Shown: positions 43,413-53,572, counted from the stretch's first letter. The stretch is 64,000 nucleotides of DNA from Roseinatronobacter domitianus (GCF_023336755.1 NZ_JALZWP010000008.1:62001-126000), one strand, 5' to 3'. Numbers and translations are program-made. The notes: generated by a model not told the origin, from the letters alone.

Positions 43413-44122
43413 ATTTCTTCGGCGACACAAGCAATCTGGACATGGTCGACGCCGCTTCGGTCGCTGTGTTCCTAGCCGTGTGGCTGTGGCTAGGATGGCG
43501 GATCGGGCACCCGTCTGCGGCCAAGCCTTCGGTCACGGTTCTGATGCAAGAATACCGGCTGCAATGGATGCAGATGATGGCGGCGCGCGATCCCCGCATT
43601 TTCGACGCGCAAATCATGATGAGCCTGCGGCAGAGCACGTCGTTCTTCGCCTCTACCTGTTTGCTTGCAATGGGGGGGCTTCTGGCGCTGATCGGCAATG
43701 TCGACCCGCTGCAAGGTGTGGCGACGCGCTTGACCAATATGGAAAGCGCCAGTGCGGTGCTTCAGGTCAAGCTGTTTTTGCCCCTGTTCATGCTGGGCAA
43801 TGCGTTTCTGAAATTCGTGTGGTCGAATCGTGTTTTCGGTTATTGCTCTGTTATCATGGGGGCTGTCCCGAATGACCCCGCCGACCCGCAAACCCTGCCT
43901 ATGGCCCTGAAAGCCGGGCATTTGAATGCCCGCGCTGCGCTGAATTTCAACGCAGGTCTACGGTCAATGTATTTCGCGCTTTGCGCGCTGGCATGGGTCG
44001 CGGGGGCGTGGTTGTTGCTGCTGGGCGTTGCGGTCACGGCCTGGGTTGTCTGGAGCCGGGAATTCGCCTCCGCCTCGCGCGAAATTATCATGGCGCGCAA
44101 GGAAAACAGCGAAGAGCCGTGA
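43409..44122 (+). CDS. DUF599 family membrane protein
   Basis: A 237-aa protein with about four membrane segments. Features are an N-terminal helix AVFLAVWLWLGWRIG, the soluble stretch MQEYRLQWMQMMAARDPRIFDAQIMM, and a C-terminal hairpin LCALAWVAGAWLLLLGVAVTA. It belongs to the DUF599 family, whose role is unknown. Start ATG 43409 overlaps the cobC stop, so it is made with the cobalamin pair; a link to cobalamin is possible but unproven. The convergent tRNA-Val follows after 24 bases. Confidence 0.8.
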   Translation: MNFFGDTSNLDMVDAASVAVFLAVWLWLGWRIGHPSAAKPSVTVLMQEYRLQWMQMMAARDPRIFDAQIMMSLRQSTSFFASTCLLAMGGLLALIGNVDPLQGVATRLTNMESASAVLQVKLFLPLFMLGNAFLKFVWSNRVFGYCSVIMGAVPNDPADPQTLPMALKAGHLNARAALNFNAGLRSMYFALCALAWVAGAWLLLLGVAVTAWVVWSREFASASREIIMARKENSEEP

Positions 44123-44146
44123 GCGATACGCTAAAACCATATGGAA

Positions 44147-44222
<76 letters not shown>

Positions 44223-44276
44223 GATGCGGCGCGATGTAACCTCTTTCGCGCAGGGGCGCAAGATCGCTTGACGCGG

Positions 44277-45143
44277 TCAGCCTGTCAAAAGTTCGGATAC
44301 CAGCGGGTTCGGGAAGCGGCGCGTGCGGGTGATGGCCAGAAAGGTTTCGTCAATTCCGTCAAGCTGTTTTAGCTCGACCAGCAGCCCTTGGCGCAATTCG
44401 TCCTTGACGGCAATTGGTGGCAGCACCGCGAACCCGGCATCGGCCCGCGCCAAAAGACGCAACATTGCCATGTCATCCGCTTCCGCGGCAATATTGGGGG
44501 TAATCCCAAGTTGGTCGATCAACCCGTCAAAGGCGGCGCGTAAAGCGGTTTCCGGCGTGGGCAACACCAGCGGCGCATAGGTTAGCAGTTCGGGCAAGCT
44601 AAGCGGCGCCCGCGCGGCGCGCAGGGGTGTCCCGATCAGGCTGACAGGCTGCGAGGCCAGCCGCTGAACCCGCCACGGGCTGGCCGCATCCCGCGCCGGT
44701 GCAAGGTTGGTCAGCACCACGTCATAGGCCATCGCATCAAGGCCGCGCAAAAGATCGGCCTGATTGCCGGACCGCAGGATCACTTCGACATCGGGACGAC
44801 CGACCAGAGGTTCCAGAAACTGCATCTGGAAGTTGCGCGACAGCGTTGCCAGCGCGCCGACACGCAAGGCCCGGCGCACCTGCCCGCGTTCGCGCAGGGT
44901 GGCGGACAAGTCCTCGGCGGTGCGGAAGATGGTTTCGGCATGTTCCAGCGCAATGCGCCCGGCTTCGGTCATGACCAGCCCGCGCCCGCGCCGTTCAAAC
45001 AGGTCATGGCCCAAGGCAGCCTCTAGCGCCTTGATCTGTGTGGACAGGGCCGATTGTGACAGATTCAGACGGCTGGCCGCGCCGGTCAAGGTTCCGTCGG
45101 TTGCGACCGCACGAAACAGGCGCAGATGGTGCAGGTTCAGCAT
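44277..45143 (-). CDS. LysR-family regulator, probable activator of dabBA
   Basis: A 288-aa LTTR. HTH residues 1-60 read LHHLRLFRAVATDGTLTGAA and LNLSQSALSTQIKALE. The effector domain follows (RALRVGALATLSRNFQMQFL, VLPTPETALRAAFD). It is transcribed away from dabB with 98 bases between. An inverted repeat ATTACA-N9-TGTAAT lies in that gap. LysR proteins related to CbbR control inorganic-carbon genes in many autotrophs, so CO2/bicarbonate-responsive control of dabBA is likely by context. Confidence 0.88.
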   Translation of the reverse strand: MLNLHHLRLFRAVATDGTLTGAASRLNLSQSALSTQIKALEAALGHDLFERRGRGLVMTEAGRIALEHAETIFRTAEDLSATLRERGQVRRALRVGALATLSRNFQMQFLEPLVGRPDVEVILRSGNQADLLRGLDAMAYDVVLTNLAPARDAASPWRVQRLASQPVSLIGTPLRAARAPLSLPELLTYAPLVLPTPETALRAAFDGLIDQLGITPNIAAEADDMAMLRLLARADAGFAVLPPIAVKDELRQGLLVELKQLDGIDETFLAITRTRRFPNPLVSELLTG

Positions 45144-45162
45144 AGTTTCACCAAATAGAACG

Positions 45163-45183
45163 ATTACACAGAAAATATGTAAT
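45163..45183. promoter_or_regulatory. Putative LysR operator between the regulator and dabB
   Basis: ATTACA-N9-TGTAAT contains the T-N11-A core expected for LysR proteins and sits 20-40 bases from the regulator start and 59 bases from dabB. Confidence 0.55.
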
Positions 45184-45241
45184 TTTTTGAAAGTTTGGCA
45201 AGTGCTATCTGCGGCGCAGCATTTTCATCTCGGAGGCCGAC

Positions 45242-46792
45242 ATGACCACCTTGTTTCCATTGGGCCAACTTGCCCCGCTGCTTGTTCTGGCAGCAGCAAT
45301 CTTGGGCTTCGTCCGCCCTGGCCGTCGCCCTGCCTATGTGCCGCAACTGGCCGAGGCCGCGGCGCTCGGCGCGCTGGCGCTTGCGGCATTGGGTGCCGTG
45401 CAGCTTGTGATGGGCAGCGCCCAGACCACCGGCGCGGGCGCATTTTTGCTGCGGCTGGATGCAGCGAGCGCGACAATGACCCTGCTTGTCGCTTTCGTCG
45501 GCTGGGTCGTCGTGCGGTATTCGCGCAGCTATCTTGACGGCGAAGCGCAGGAGGGCCGGTTTCATGGGCTGATGCTGACTGCTCTGGCTGCTGTTCTTGT
45601 GCTGGTTCAATCGGGTAGCCTGCCGGTCTTGATCGCATCCTTCATCGCCATCGGCGTGGTGTTGCGGCAACTGCTACTGTTCTATGATGATCGGGCCGAG
45701 GCGCGGCGCGCGGCCACGAAATTCACCCTTGTCTGGGGTGCTGGCGATCTGGCCTTGGTGTTGGCGGCGGTGTTCCTGTGGCAGGCCTTCGGCACGGTCG
45801 ATGTCGTGGCGCTGGGCGCGGCCGCGCAAGACGGTCTGCCACTTGCAGGGCATCTGGCGGCGGCGTTCCTTGTGCTTGCCGCCGCGCTGAAAACCGCGTC
45901 GTTCCCGTTACATGGCTGGTTGACCGAAGTGATGGAAGCGCCGACGCCGGTTTCTGCGCTGCTGCACGCAGGTATCATCAATGCGGGCGGGTTTCTTCTG
46001 ATCCGCAATGCCGAACTGGTGCAGGCCAGCCCCGGTGCCTTGGCGGCACTTGTCATGCTGGGCGGGTTCACCGCGTTGTTCGGCGCCATGGTTATGCTGA
46101 CGCAAAGTGCAGTCAAAACCGCGTTGGCATGGTCCACCGTCAGCCAGATGGGGTTCATGTTGCTGCAATGTGGCCTGGGCCTCTGGGCGCTGGCGCTGCT
46201 GCATATCGTGGCACATTCGCTGTATAAGGCGCATGCGTTCCTTGCCTCTGGTAATGCTGTGCGCGCGGTTGTCAGTATCAACCGTCCCGGTGCGATCGCG
46301 GTGCCTGGCCTTGGCGCTGTGGCGCGGGCTTTCTTGCTGGCGCTGGCGATCTATGCGGTGGTGGCGCTGGGCTTCGGCGCGGTAGCCGGTGCGAAATCGG
46401 CACAGGCGCTGGCCCTTGGTGCAATCCTGATCTTTGGGGTGGCCTATCTGGTCGCCCAAGGCTTGGCAGATGCCGCGCCGCGCGCGCTGACGCAGCGCAC
46501 GGCCTTGGCCTCGCTTGCTGCCGCTGTCGCCTATTTCGCGCTGCATGTCATCGCGGGTGCGCTCTGGGGGCCGCACTTGCCCGCGCCCCCTGTGCCCGGC
46601 GCGCTGGAATGGGCATTGATCGTGCTGGCACTGGCGTCATTCGGCCTGATCGCGGTGGCGCAAGCGCTGTTCCCGCTTTGGGCGCACCACCCAGCCACCG
46701 CAGGGTTGCGGGTGCATATTGCCAATGGCCTGTATCTGAATGCCGTGTTGGACCGTCTGATCGGCGGCCTGCGGACCACCATCAAAGCGTAA
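45242..46792 (+). CDS. dabB: DAB inorganic-carbon accumulation complex, membrane subunit DabB (NuoL-like)
   Basis: A 516-aa proton-transporting subunit with about 13 membrane helices, related to NuoL/MrpA. The conserved piece LKTASFPLHGWLTEVMEAPT then PVSALLHAGIINAGGFLLIR marks the antiporter-like core. A later histidine-rich helix is LLHIVAHSLYKAHAFLASG. It pairs with DabA just downstream (12 bases). In characterised DAB systems the pair couples cation flow to unidirectional hydration of CO2 to bicarbonate in the cytoplasm. A GGAGG site precedes the ATG. Absence of other nuo genes supports DabB over complex I. Confidence 0.93.
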   Translation: MTTLFPLGQLAPLLVLAAAILGFVRPGRRPAYVPQLAEAAALGALALAALGAVQLVMGSAQTTGAGAFLLRLDAASATMTLLVAFVGWVVVRYSRSYLDGEAQEGRFHGLMLTALAAVLVLVQSGSLPVLIASFIAIGVVLRQLLLFYDDRAEARRAATKFTLVWGAGDLALVLAAVFLWQAFGTVDVVALGAAAQDGLPLAGHLAAAFLVLAAALKTASFPLHGWLTEVMEAPTPVSALLHAGIINAGGFLLIRNAELVQASPGALAALVMLGGFTALFGAMVMLTQSAVKTALAWSTVSQMGFMLLQCGLGLWALALLHIVAHSLYKAHAFLASGNAVRAVVSINRPGAIAVPGLGAVARAFLLALAIYAVVALGFGAVAGAKSAQALALGAILIFGVAYLVAQGLADAAPRALTQRTALASLAAAVAYFALHVIAGALWGPHLPAPPVPGALEWALIVLALASFGLIAVAQALFPLWAHHPATAGLRVHIANGLYLNAVLDRLIGGLRTTIKA

Positions 46793-46804
46793 GGGAAAGA
46801 ACCG

Positions 46805-49183
46805 ATGTTTCACAAGCAAGACCAGTTCACGCCCGCGCATATCTCGGGCATTCTGAAAGCCGCCGAAGCTGCGGCGCGCGACATTCCACCCGCCTTTCCG
46901 CTGGACGCCACGGTTGCCGTGAACCCGTTCATGGGGCAGGTGGCCGAGGATCTGGCCACCGCCAGCGCCCGGCTGGCGCGTGTGGCCGGTGTGCGGATTA
47001 CCCGTGAGCGGGCGGACTATGCCCGTGCGGTGGCTGAGGGGATCATTACGGATGATGATCTGACCGACGCGCTTGCCGCCTGCCCCCACGGCACCAAACC
47101 CGCCGATCTGGCCGCGCTGAAAAGCCAGCTTGCCACCGACAGCCCTGCGCCGCGTGCATTGCCCACGGTCGCAGATCTGGCCGCGACCGCGACGGGCACC
47201 GATTGGCCCGCGCTGATCGACCGGTGTTTCGGGCTGTGGGCAGCAGGGTATTTCGACCGGGGCCAAGCGCTCTGGACGCCCGCGCCGGGCCATTCGGCCT
47301 TTGCCGGCTGGCGCGAATGGGCCACACATGACCTGACGCCCGAAATTGCCGGTCTGACCGGGTTTTGCGCGCATGTCGCCAGTGCCCCCGACACGCCGGA
47401 ACGCGCCATTCTGCGCGCCGCCGACCGGCTTGGCCTGGGCGAGGATGTCGCAGAATCGGTATTCCACCGGCTGTTGATGGATATTGGCGGTTGGTCGCAG
47501 CACGCGCGCTGGTTGCTGTGGCAGGCAGAGCTTGCGGGCAGCACCGACGCCACCATCACCGACCTTCTGGCCATCCGGCTGGTCTGGGAAGAAGCGCTGC
47601 TGGACCTAGCGCCGCAAGCTGCCCAACCTTGGGCGCAGACCCGTGCCGCCCATGCCGCACCGTTGGCTCCCAGTCCAGCGCAGGTGGTCGATGCTGTGCT
47701 GCAAGAGGCCGCCGAGCGCGCGCATCAGCGCGGCCTGACCGCTGCGATGACCGGGCTGGAAGCCACTGAACGGCGGCCAGAGGTGCAAGCCGCGTTCTGT
47801 ATCGACGTGCGGTCTGAAGTGTTCCGCCGCGCGTTCGAAGCGCAGGATGCCGCCATCGACACGATCGGGTTTGCCGGTTTCTTCGGTCTGCCGTTGGCGC
47901 ATCGGCCCCACGGCACCGACCAGACGCAAATCCATTTGCCGGTATTGCTGAACCCCGCGCTGACCGCGTGCAGCCATGCCGCGCCCAAGGCAGAGGAAGA
48001 CGCGCGCATCGCTGCGCGGGCGTCGCGGGCTTGGGGCCGGTTCCGGCAGGCGGCGGTGTCATCCTTTGCCTTTGTCGAATCCGCAGGCCCGCTTTATGGC
48101 TGGAAGCTGATCAAGAGTGCCATGGGGCTGGACGGGGTGAAGCCCGTGAAATCCCCCGCTCCGCAAATTGAAGGCGGGCTGACGCCAGAGCAAAAGGCTG
48201 ATATCGGTGCCAAGGTGCTGACCGCGATGAGCATGACCAAGGGCCATGCGCCGCTGGTGCTGCTGCTGGGCCATGGCGCGAGCGTGACCAACAACCCGCA
48301 TGAAAGTGCCTATCATTGCGGAGCTTGCGCGGGGCAAACTGGCGAGATGTCGGCGCGGATGCTGGCCATTCTGCTCAATGATCCAGACACGCGTGCCGGT
48401 CTGCCGGAGCATGGGATAACCGTGGCAGAGGATGTGCTGTTTGTCGCTGGTCTGCATGACACAACAACGGATGAGATCACGCTTTACGACGATTGCCCGG
48501 CTGCCGCCCATAAGGATCGGCTGGCGCAAACCCGTCGTTGGCTGAACGCGGCGGGCGCGCAGGCGCGGGCGGAACGTGCTGTGCGCTTACCGGGGGCGAC
48601 CGCGCAAAGCGTGACCGCGCGCGCCGCCAACTGGGCCGAACTGCGCCCCGAATGGGGGCTTGCGGGCTGTGCGGCCTTTATCGCCGCCCCGCGTGGTGTG
48701 ACGCGCCGCGCTGACCTGCAAGGCCGGGCGTTCCTGCACAGCTACGATTGGCAGGATGATGCGGGTTTCGGCACGCTGGAATTGATTCTGACAGCGCCCG
48801 TTGTGGTCGCAAGCTGGATCAGCCTGCAATATTACGGGTCAAGCGTGGCACCGCAGGCTTTCGGCGGCGGCAACAAGCTGATCCACAATGTTGTGGGGGG
48901 TATTGGCGTGATGCAAGGTAACGGCGGCGTATTGCGCCCCGGTTTGCCGTGGCAAAGCATCCATGACGGCGAGGCGCTGGCGCATGACCCGTTGCGCTTG
49001 TCGGTGATGGTGGAGGCGCCGCAGCAGGCGATTTCCGACATTCTGGAAAAGCACCCAGACGTACAGGCGCTGTTCGATAATGGCTGGCTGCATCTATTCG
49101 CACTGGAAGGTGGCAAAGTCGCCGCGCGTTACCGTCCCGGACGGGTCTGGGACGAGGCTGCGCCGCAGGCCCAAGCCGCCTGA
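46805..49183 (+). CDS. dabA: DAB inorganic-carbon accumulation complex, catalytic subunit DabA (DUF2309)
   Basis: A 792-aa cytoplasmic beta-carbonic-anhydrase-like subunit. The zinc ligands are visible: Cys332 and Asp334 in FCIDVRSEVF, His490 in LLGHGAS and Cys505 in YHCGAC. The spacing from His to Cys (15) is as in the Halothiobacillus protein. The N-terminal DATVAVNPFMG and C-terminal VVASWISLQYYGSSVAP / NKLIHNVVGGIGVMQGN are family hallmarks. With DabB it traps CO2 as bicarbonate, useful for carboxylases in low-CO2 or alkaline water. Confidence 0.95.
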   Translation: MFHKQDQFTPAHISGILKAAEAAARDIPPAFPLDATVAVNPFMGQVAEDLATASARLARVAGVRITRERADYARAVAEGIITDDDLTDALAACPHGTKPADLAALKSQLATDSPAPRALPTVADLAATATGTDWPALIDRCFGLWAAGYFDRGQALWTPAPGHSAFAGWREWATHDLTPEIAGLTGFCAHVASAPDTPERAILRAADRLGLGEDVAESVFHRLLMDIGGWSQHARWLLWQAELAGSTDATITDLLAIRLVWEEALLDLAPQAAQPWAQTRAAHAAPLAPSPAQVVDAVLQEAAERAHQRGLTAAMTGLEATERRPEVQAAFCIDVRSEVFRRAFEAQDAAIDTIGFAGFFGLPLAHRPHGTDQTQIHLPVLLNPALTACSHAAPKAEEDARIAARASRAWGRFRQAAVSSFAFVESAGPLYGWKLIKSAMGLDGVKPVKSPAPQIEGGLTPEQKADIGAKVLTAMSMTKGHAPLVLLLGHGASVTNNPHESAYHCGACAGQTGEMSARMLAILLNDPDTRAGLPEHGITVAEDVLFVAGLHDTTTDEITLYDDCPAAAHKDRLAQTRRWLNAAGAQARAERAVRLPGATAQSVTARAANWAELRPEWGLAGCAAFIAAPRGVTRRADLQGRAFLHSYDWQDDAGFGTLELILTAPVVVASWISLQYYGSSVAPQAFGGGNKLIHNVVGGIGVMQGNGGVLRPGLPWQSIHDGEALAHDPLRLSVMVEAPQQAISDILEKHPDVQALFDNGWLHLFALEGGKVAARYRPGRVWDEAAPQAQAA

Positions 49184-49241
49184 GCTTGCCGCCCGCGCCT
49201 TGCCGCGCTACCGCTTTCGGCAAGATGCAAAGGGGACGGTG

Positions 49242-49910
49242 ATGAGTGACGATACGACACCGGGGCGGGCCGATCTGGCTTGCCCCGTGTGCTTTGGCCC
49301 CGCAAAGGATTTCATGACCGTCGCCGCGCGGCGCTACTATCGCTGTCCAACCTGTCAGGCGCGGTTTCTGGACCCGGCGCATTTTCTGAGCGTGGCTCAG
49401 GAACGGGCGCACTACCTGACCCATCAAAACCTTGTTGATGATCCCGGTTATCGGGGGTTCCTGTCGAAATTGGTGGAGCCTTTATTGCAACGATTGCCGC
49501 CGGGGGCGCAGGGTCTTGATTACGGCTGTGGTCCCGGCCCGGCCTTGGTGGCCATGTTGCAAGAGGCGGGGCACAGTGTAGCAGTTTACGACCCATGTTT
49601 CGCGCCGGACCCAACTCCCTTGGCGCAAACCTATCATTTCGTCACCTGCACAGAGGTAGCCGAGCATTTTCATCACCCTGTTGCCGAATTCGCCCGGCTG
49701 CGTGGTTTGGTTCGGCCCGGTGGCTGGTTGGCGGTGATGACCTGTTTCCAGACCGATGACGCACGCTTTGCAGGCTGGCAATATCGGGCAGACCCGACGC
49801 ATGTGGTATTCTACCGCGACTCCACATTCCGCTATCTGGCGCAGCTATGGGGTTGGCGCTGCGAGATCCCGATCAAAGATGTGGCGCTGCTACAACGACC
49901 GTTAGTTTAG
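49242..49910 (+). CDS. Zinc-ribbon class I SAM-dependent methyltransferase
   Basis: A 222-aa protein. The N-terminal Cys4 ribbon is CPVCFGPAKDF...YRCPTCQARFLDP. The Rossmann methyltransferase has motif I LDYGCGPGPALVAMLQ, an acidic strand end (VAVYDPCF) and FVTCTEVAEHFHHP. It resembles zinc-ribbon methyltransferases of unknown or varied substrate. It is 58 bases after dabA on the same strand, so it may be read through, though no functional link is evident. AGGGGA precedes ATG 49242. Its end overlaps the convergent MFS gene by 9 bases. Confidence 0.88.
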   Translation: MSDDTTPGRADLACPVCFGPAKDFMTVAARRYYRCPTCQARFLDPAHFLSVAQERAHYLTHQNLVDDPGYRGFLSKLVEPLLQRLPPGAQGLDYGCGPGPALVAMLQEAGHSVAVYDPCFAPDPTPLAQTYHFVTCTEVAEHFHHPVAEFARLRGLVRPGGWLAVMTCFQTDDARFAGWQYRADPTHVVFYRDSTFRYLAQLWGWRCEIPIKDVALLQRPLV

Positions 49911-51122
49911 CTCTTGGTCCAGCCGTCGCGCGACCCAGACACAGCCCACCGCCAGCGTCAGGCACCAGAGGCCCATGGCCAGTGTTTGCGTGGGAAAGTC
50001 GACCCCTGCATCTATCAGAACGCCGGTTATGCCCGGCCCGATCGCGGTGGAAAACACCATGATCGTGGTGCCCAGCGACCGGATCGCGCCCAGATGCCGT
50101 GTGCCATAAACTGCCGGAAACAAGACACCCCATAGCGCGCTGGCCGTGCCTTGGGTCATGCCGATAACGCCAAGCGCCACATACCACATGAGGACATTCT
50201 CGGCGGGTCCGATCAGCGCCACGCCCAAGCCCATCGGCACCAGCAACACTGGCAACAGGCGATGCGCACCGAACCGGTCCGCCGCCCAGCCTGCGATGAA
50301 AGAGGATGCGACTGTCGCCGTGGCAAAGGCCGAATAGCCCGGTGCCATTTGTGCCAGCGTCCAGCCCTTCACGCCCGCGATATGGACTTGGTGGAAGAAG
50401 ACCACGGTGCCGATGAAACCCGGCGTCAGAAGCACTGGCAAAAGGGCGGGAAACAGCCAATGGCGCAACGCATCGGCGCGGGTCCAGTGACGCGCTTGCA
50501 GGCCGGTCATGCTGTCGGATGTGGCCATGCCGTGCGGAGTGCGGTCATGGCGCAGGCTGGCCCACAGCACGGGGACCACGACCAGTGCCAACACCAGCGC
50601 GACCAATCCCCAAGAGGGCCGCCAGCCGATCCCGGCGATCAGCGCGACCACCAGTAGCGGGATGGTGATTTCGCTGGCCGGGTGGCCCAGATTGGCGATG
50701 GCCACGGCACGCCCGCGCGTGGCATCAAACCAGCGGCCCATCGCGGTCATGGCCATATGGGTGAACATGCCTTGGCCGCAAAAGCGCAACAGGAACACTG
50801 TCACACCCAGCAGCCAGAGCGACTGCCCGGTTGCCATCATCAGCGCCGCACCCGCGAAAAGCAACGCCATGAGCGGGGCAAGGCGCGACAGTGCCACTGT
50901 ATCCGCCAAAGACCCACGCCAGAACAAAAGCGCGGCGGAACAGAGCGTGGCGAGGGTATACAGGCTACCCCAAGCCCCATCGCTCAGCCCGTAGACGGCT
51001 TTGATTTCGCCCGCGAATAGCGAGATAAACCACGTCTGACCAAAGGCGGAGGCGAAGGTCAGCAAGAACCCCACGCCGAGCCAACGCAAGTTGGTTTTAA
51101 GAAACTGCAAAGCGCTGTGCAT
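49902..51122 (-). CDS. MFS transporter
   Basis: A 406-aa protein with twelve predicted membrane helices in two halves. The loop between helices 2 and 3 has WRGSLADTVALSRL, and the equivalent in the second half is AGWAADRFGAHRLLP. WISLFAGEIKAVYGLSDGAWG near the start is typical of the oxalate/formate- and nitrate-type MFS branch. Substrate unknown. ATG 51122 (MHSALQFLKTN) is used; a 20-codon longer frame lacks similarity. Confidence 0.87.
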   Translation of the reverse strand: MHSALQFLKTNLRWLGVGFLLTFASAFGQTWFISLFAGEIKAVYGLSDGAWGSLYTLATLCSAALLFWRGSLADTVALSRLAPLMALLFAGAALMMATGQSLWLLGVTVFLLRFCGQGMFTHMAMTAMGRWFDATRGRAVAIANLGHPASEITIPLLVVALIAGIGWRPSWGLVALVLALVVVPVLWASLRHDRTPHGMATSDSMTGLQARHWTRADALRHWLFPALLPVLLTPGFIGTVVFFHQVHIAGVKGWTLAQMAPGYSAFATATVASSFIAGWAADRFGAHRLLPVLLVPMGLGVALIGPAENVLMWYVALGVIGMTQGTASALWGVLFPAVYGTRHLGAIRSLGTTIMVFSTAIGPGITGVLIDAGVDFPTQTLAMGLWCLTLAVGCVWVARRLDQELN

Positions 51123-51213
51123 GAGACGGCCTGACTTCCAGACGCGGCAATCCGTCCGGGCATAAACGAAGATGCTTAACATGTGTCATACCGCCCTGAG
51201 CGGCGCAAGCGGT

Positions 51214-52068
51214 TTAGCGCATCAGGATGACGGGCACTTTGCAGGTGCGCACCATTTCAGTGGTGCTGGACCCGATGACAAGGCTACGAATGCGCGAATG
51301 GCCATATGCCCCCATTACGACCATGCCGAAGCCCTCGGCCTCGACCAGTTTGCCAAGCTCGGTTTCGGGCTGGCCGGGAATAACGCGGGTTTCGGCGCTG
51401 ATCCCGGCCGCGCTCAGAAGGGCTTTCGCATCCGCCAGCCCTTTCGTGTTCTCCGCACTCTCGGCCCCGACAGTCACGACCGTGACCGCCAGTTCCGCAA
51501 AAAGCGGGCTGCGCGCGATATGGTCCACGGCTTTCATGGCAGAGCGCCCGCCATCATAGGCCACCAGCACCGACGTGATAGGTTGGAACGCGCGCGATGC
51601 CACGAAAACAGGCTTTGTCGCGGCGCGCACGATACGTTCAAGGTTTGACCCCAGATGCCCCTTGGCGAAATCCGCCGCTTCGCCGCGCTTGCCGACAAGG
51701 ATGACGCGGGCGTCGGCCTCGATCTCGGAAATCGCCTCGACCACATCGCCATGGCGCAGGCGGGTGGTGATGTCGGTTACGCCATCCTGATCGACAATGG
51801 CGCGCGCATCTTCCAGCACGGCGCGGCCCCGATGGTTCATCAGCTTGGCGCGCTGGGCGTCCAGATTGGCTAGTTCTTCCATCAGCGCGCTGCGCGCCCC
51901 CAGCCGGATTGCGCCGGACAGATCGCGCTGTTCTGGCGCGTCGCGGCGGCCCAGAACATGGATCAGTTCAACCGGCGCGCCCGTTGCCTTGGCGATCCAG
52001 GCGGCATGGTGGCAGACGCTTTCAGAATAGATAGAGCCGTCGACCAATGCGATAATCTTCTGTGTCAT
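51214..52068 (-). CDS. Tandem-domain universal stress protein (UspA family)
   Basis: A 284-aa protein with two Usp domains. The first begins KIIALVDGSIYSESV; the second starts at about residue 165 (TSVLVAYDGGRSAMKAVDHI). The second ends in GMVVMGAYGHSRIRSLVIGSS...VPVILMR, with the ATP-binding GxxGH-like loop. The first domain's loop is LVGKRGEAADFAKGHLGSNLERI. It lies 13 bases after the SulP gene and is probably cotranscribed; such Usp-SulP pairs are frequent and may modulate transport. Confidence 0.9.
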   Translation of the reverse strand: MTQKIIALVDGSIYSESVCHHAAWIAKATGAPVELIHVLGRRDAPEQRDLSGAIRLGARSALMEELANLDAQRAKLMNHRGRAVLEDARAIVDQDGVTDITTRLRHGDVVEAISEIEADARVILVGKRGEAADFAKGHLGSNLERIVRAATKPVFVASRAFQPITSVLVAYDGGRSAMKAVDHIARSPLFAELAVTVVTVGAESAENTKGLADAKALLSAAGISAETRVIPGQPETELGKLVEAEGFGMVVMGAYGHSRIRSLVIGSSTTEMVRTCKVPVILMR

Positions 52069-52081
52069 GGGTGCGATCCTC

Positions 52082-53572
52082 TCAGTGGTCCATCAACTTG
52101 TCCATGGCGCCCGGCTTGTCATGGATGGCAAGCTTGTCGACCAGCGTTTCGGTGGCGTCGTTCATGCCGATCACCTCGACCTCTGCACCGTCGCGGCGGA
52201 ATTTCAGGATCGCCATGTCCAGCGCCTGAACCGACGAAATATCCCAGATATGCGCGCGGGTCACGTCGATGACAACACGTTCGGGCGCTTCCTTGAAGTC
52301 GAACGCATTCATGAAATCCTCGACCGAGCCATAAAACAACTGCCCTTCGATGTGATAAGTCCGCTCGCGCCCGTCGCGGCTCATCTCCGAGCGGACGGTG
52401 AAAAGCTGCGCGATCTTGCCCGCAAAGAAGATGCCCGACAACAGCACGCCGACCAGCACACCAATCGCAAGGTTATGGGTGTAAACCACCGTGACAACCG
52501 TCGCGATCATCACGATGGATGACGAGCGCGGATGCGTTTTCAGGTTGCCGATGGAGGACCACGAAAATGTCCCGATAGAGACCATTATCATGATCGCGAC
52601 CAGCGCGGGCATGGGGATAATGCTGACCAGATCGCCCAATCCAACCACGAGGATCAGCAGGAAAACCCCGGCCACAAAACACGACAGACGCCCCCGCCCG
52701 CCGGATTTGACGTTGATGATGGATTGCCCGATCATCGCGCACCCGGCCATCCCGCCGATAAACCCGGTCGCAGTATTGGCAATGCCTTGGCCGATGCATT
52801 CCTGATTGCGGTCCGATTTGGTATCGGTCAGGTCATCGACAATGTTCTGTGTCATCAGGCTCTCCAGCAGGCCGACCACGGCGACTGCTATGGAATAGGG
52901 CAGGATGATGAGCAGGGTGTCCAGCGTCAGTGGAATATCCGGGATCAGGAAGACCGGCAGCGTATCTGGCAAGTCGCCCATATCGCCAACAGTGCGCACA
53001 TCCAGCCCCAACGCGATGGTCAGCACCGTCAGCACGATGATTGTCACAAGCGGCGACGGGATCGCTTTGGTCAGCAGCGGAAACAGGTAAATTATGCCCA
53101 GCCCCAGCGCCACAAGCGCATAGGTCAGCCATGTCACGTTGCGCGGGTCCAGTTCGGGCAGTTGCGCCATGAAAATCAGGATTGCCAGTGCGTTCACGAA
53201 CCCGGTCATCACCGATTTCGACACATAGCGCATGACGAAACCCAGCTTCAGGATACCCGCCGCAATCTGCAACAGCCCCGCCAGCACGGTCGCGGCCAGC
53301 AGGTATTGCAACCCGTGTTCCTTGACCAATGTCACCATCAGCACGGCGGTAGCGGCGGTTGCCGCCGAAATCATGCCGGGCCGTCCGCCGGTGATCGCCA
53401 CCAGCACGGCAATTGAGAAACTGGCATACAGCCCCACCTTGGGGTCGACACCGGCGATAATGGAAAAGGCAATCGCTTCGGGAATGAGTGCCAGCGCCAC
53501 CACCAGCCCAGCCAGCAGGTCGGCGCGAATATTGCCCAGCCATTGGCTGCGATAGGCATCGAAGGTCATCAT
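52082..53572 (-). CDS. SulP-family inorganic anion transporter with STAS domain
   Basis: A 496-aa protein: an N-terminal membrane domain with the SulP signature region ([29 protein letters not shown]) and ten or more helices. The C-terminal STAS domain begins about residue 395 ([18 protein letters not shown]), ends near [15 protein letters not shown] and has DISSVQALD. It carries sulfate or bicarbonate with Na+ or H+. The sulfate-assimilation operon immediately upstream points to sulfate, while dabBA nearby keeps bicarbonate possible. Start is ATG 53572 or 53569. Confidence 0.92.
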   Translation of the reverse strand: MMTFDAYRSQWLGNIRADLLAGLVVALALIPEAIAFSIIAGVDPKVGLYASFSIAVLVAITGGRPGMISAATAATAVLMVTLVKEHGLQYLLAATVLAGLLQIAAGILKLGFVMRYVSKSVMTGFVNALAILIFMAQLPELDPRNVTWLTYALVALGLGIIYLFPLLTKAIPSPLVTIIVLTVLTIALGLDVRTVGDMGDLPDTLPVFLIPDIPLTLDTLLIILPYSIAVAVVGLLESLMTQNIVDDLTDTKSDRNQECIGQGIANTATGFIGGMAGCAMIGQSIINVKSGGRGRLSCFVAGVFLLILVVGLGDLVSIIPMPALVAIMIMVSIGTFSWSSIGNLKTHPRSSSIVMIATVVTVVYTHNLAIGVLVGVLLSGIFFAGKIAQLFTVRSEMSRDGRERTYHIEGQLFYGSVEDFMNAFDFKEAPERVVIDVTRAHIWDISSVQALDMAILKFRRDGAEVEVIGMNDATETLVDKLAIHDKPGAMDKLMDH

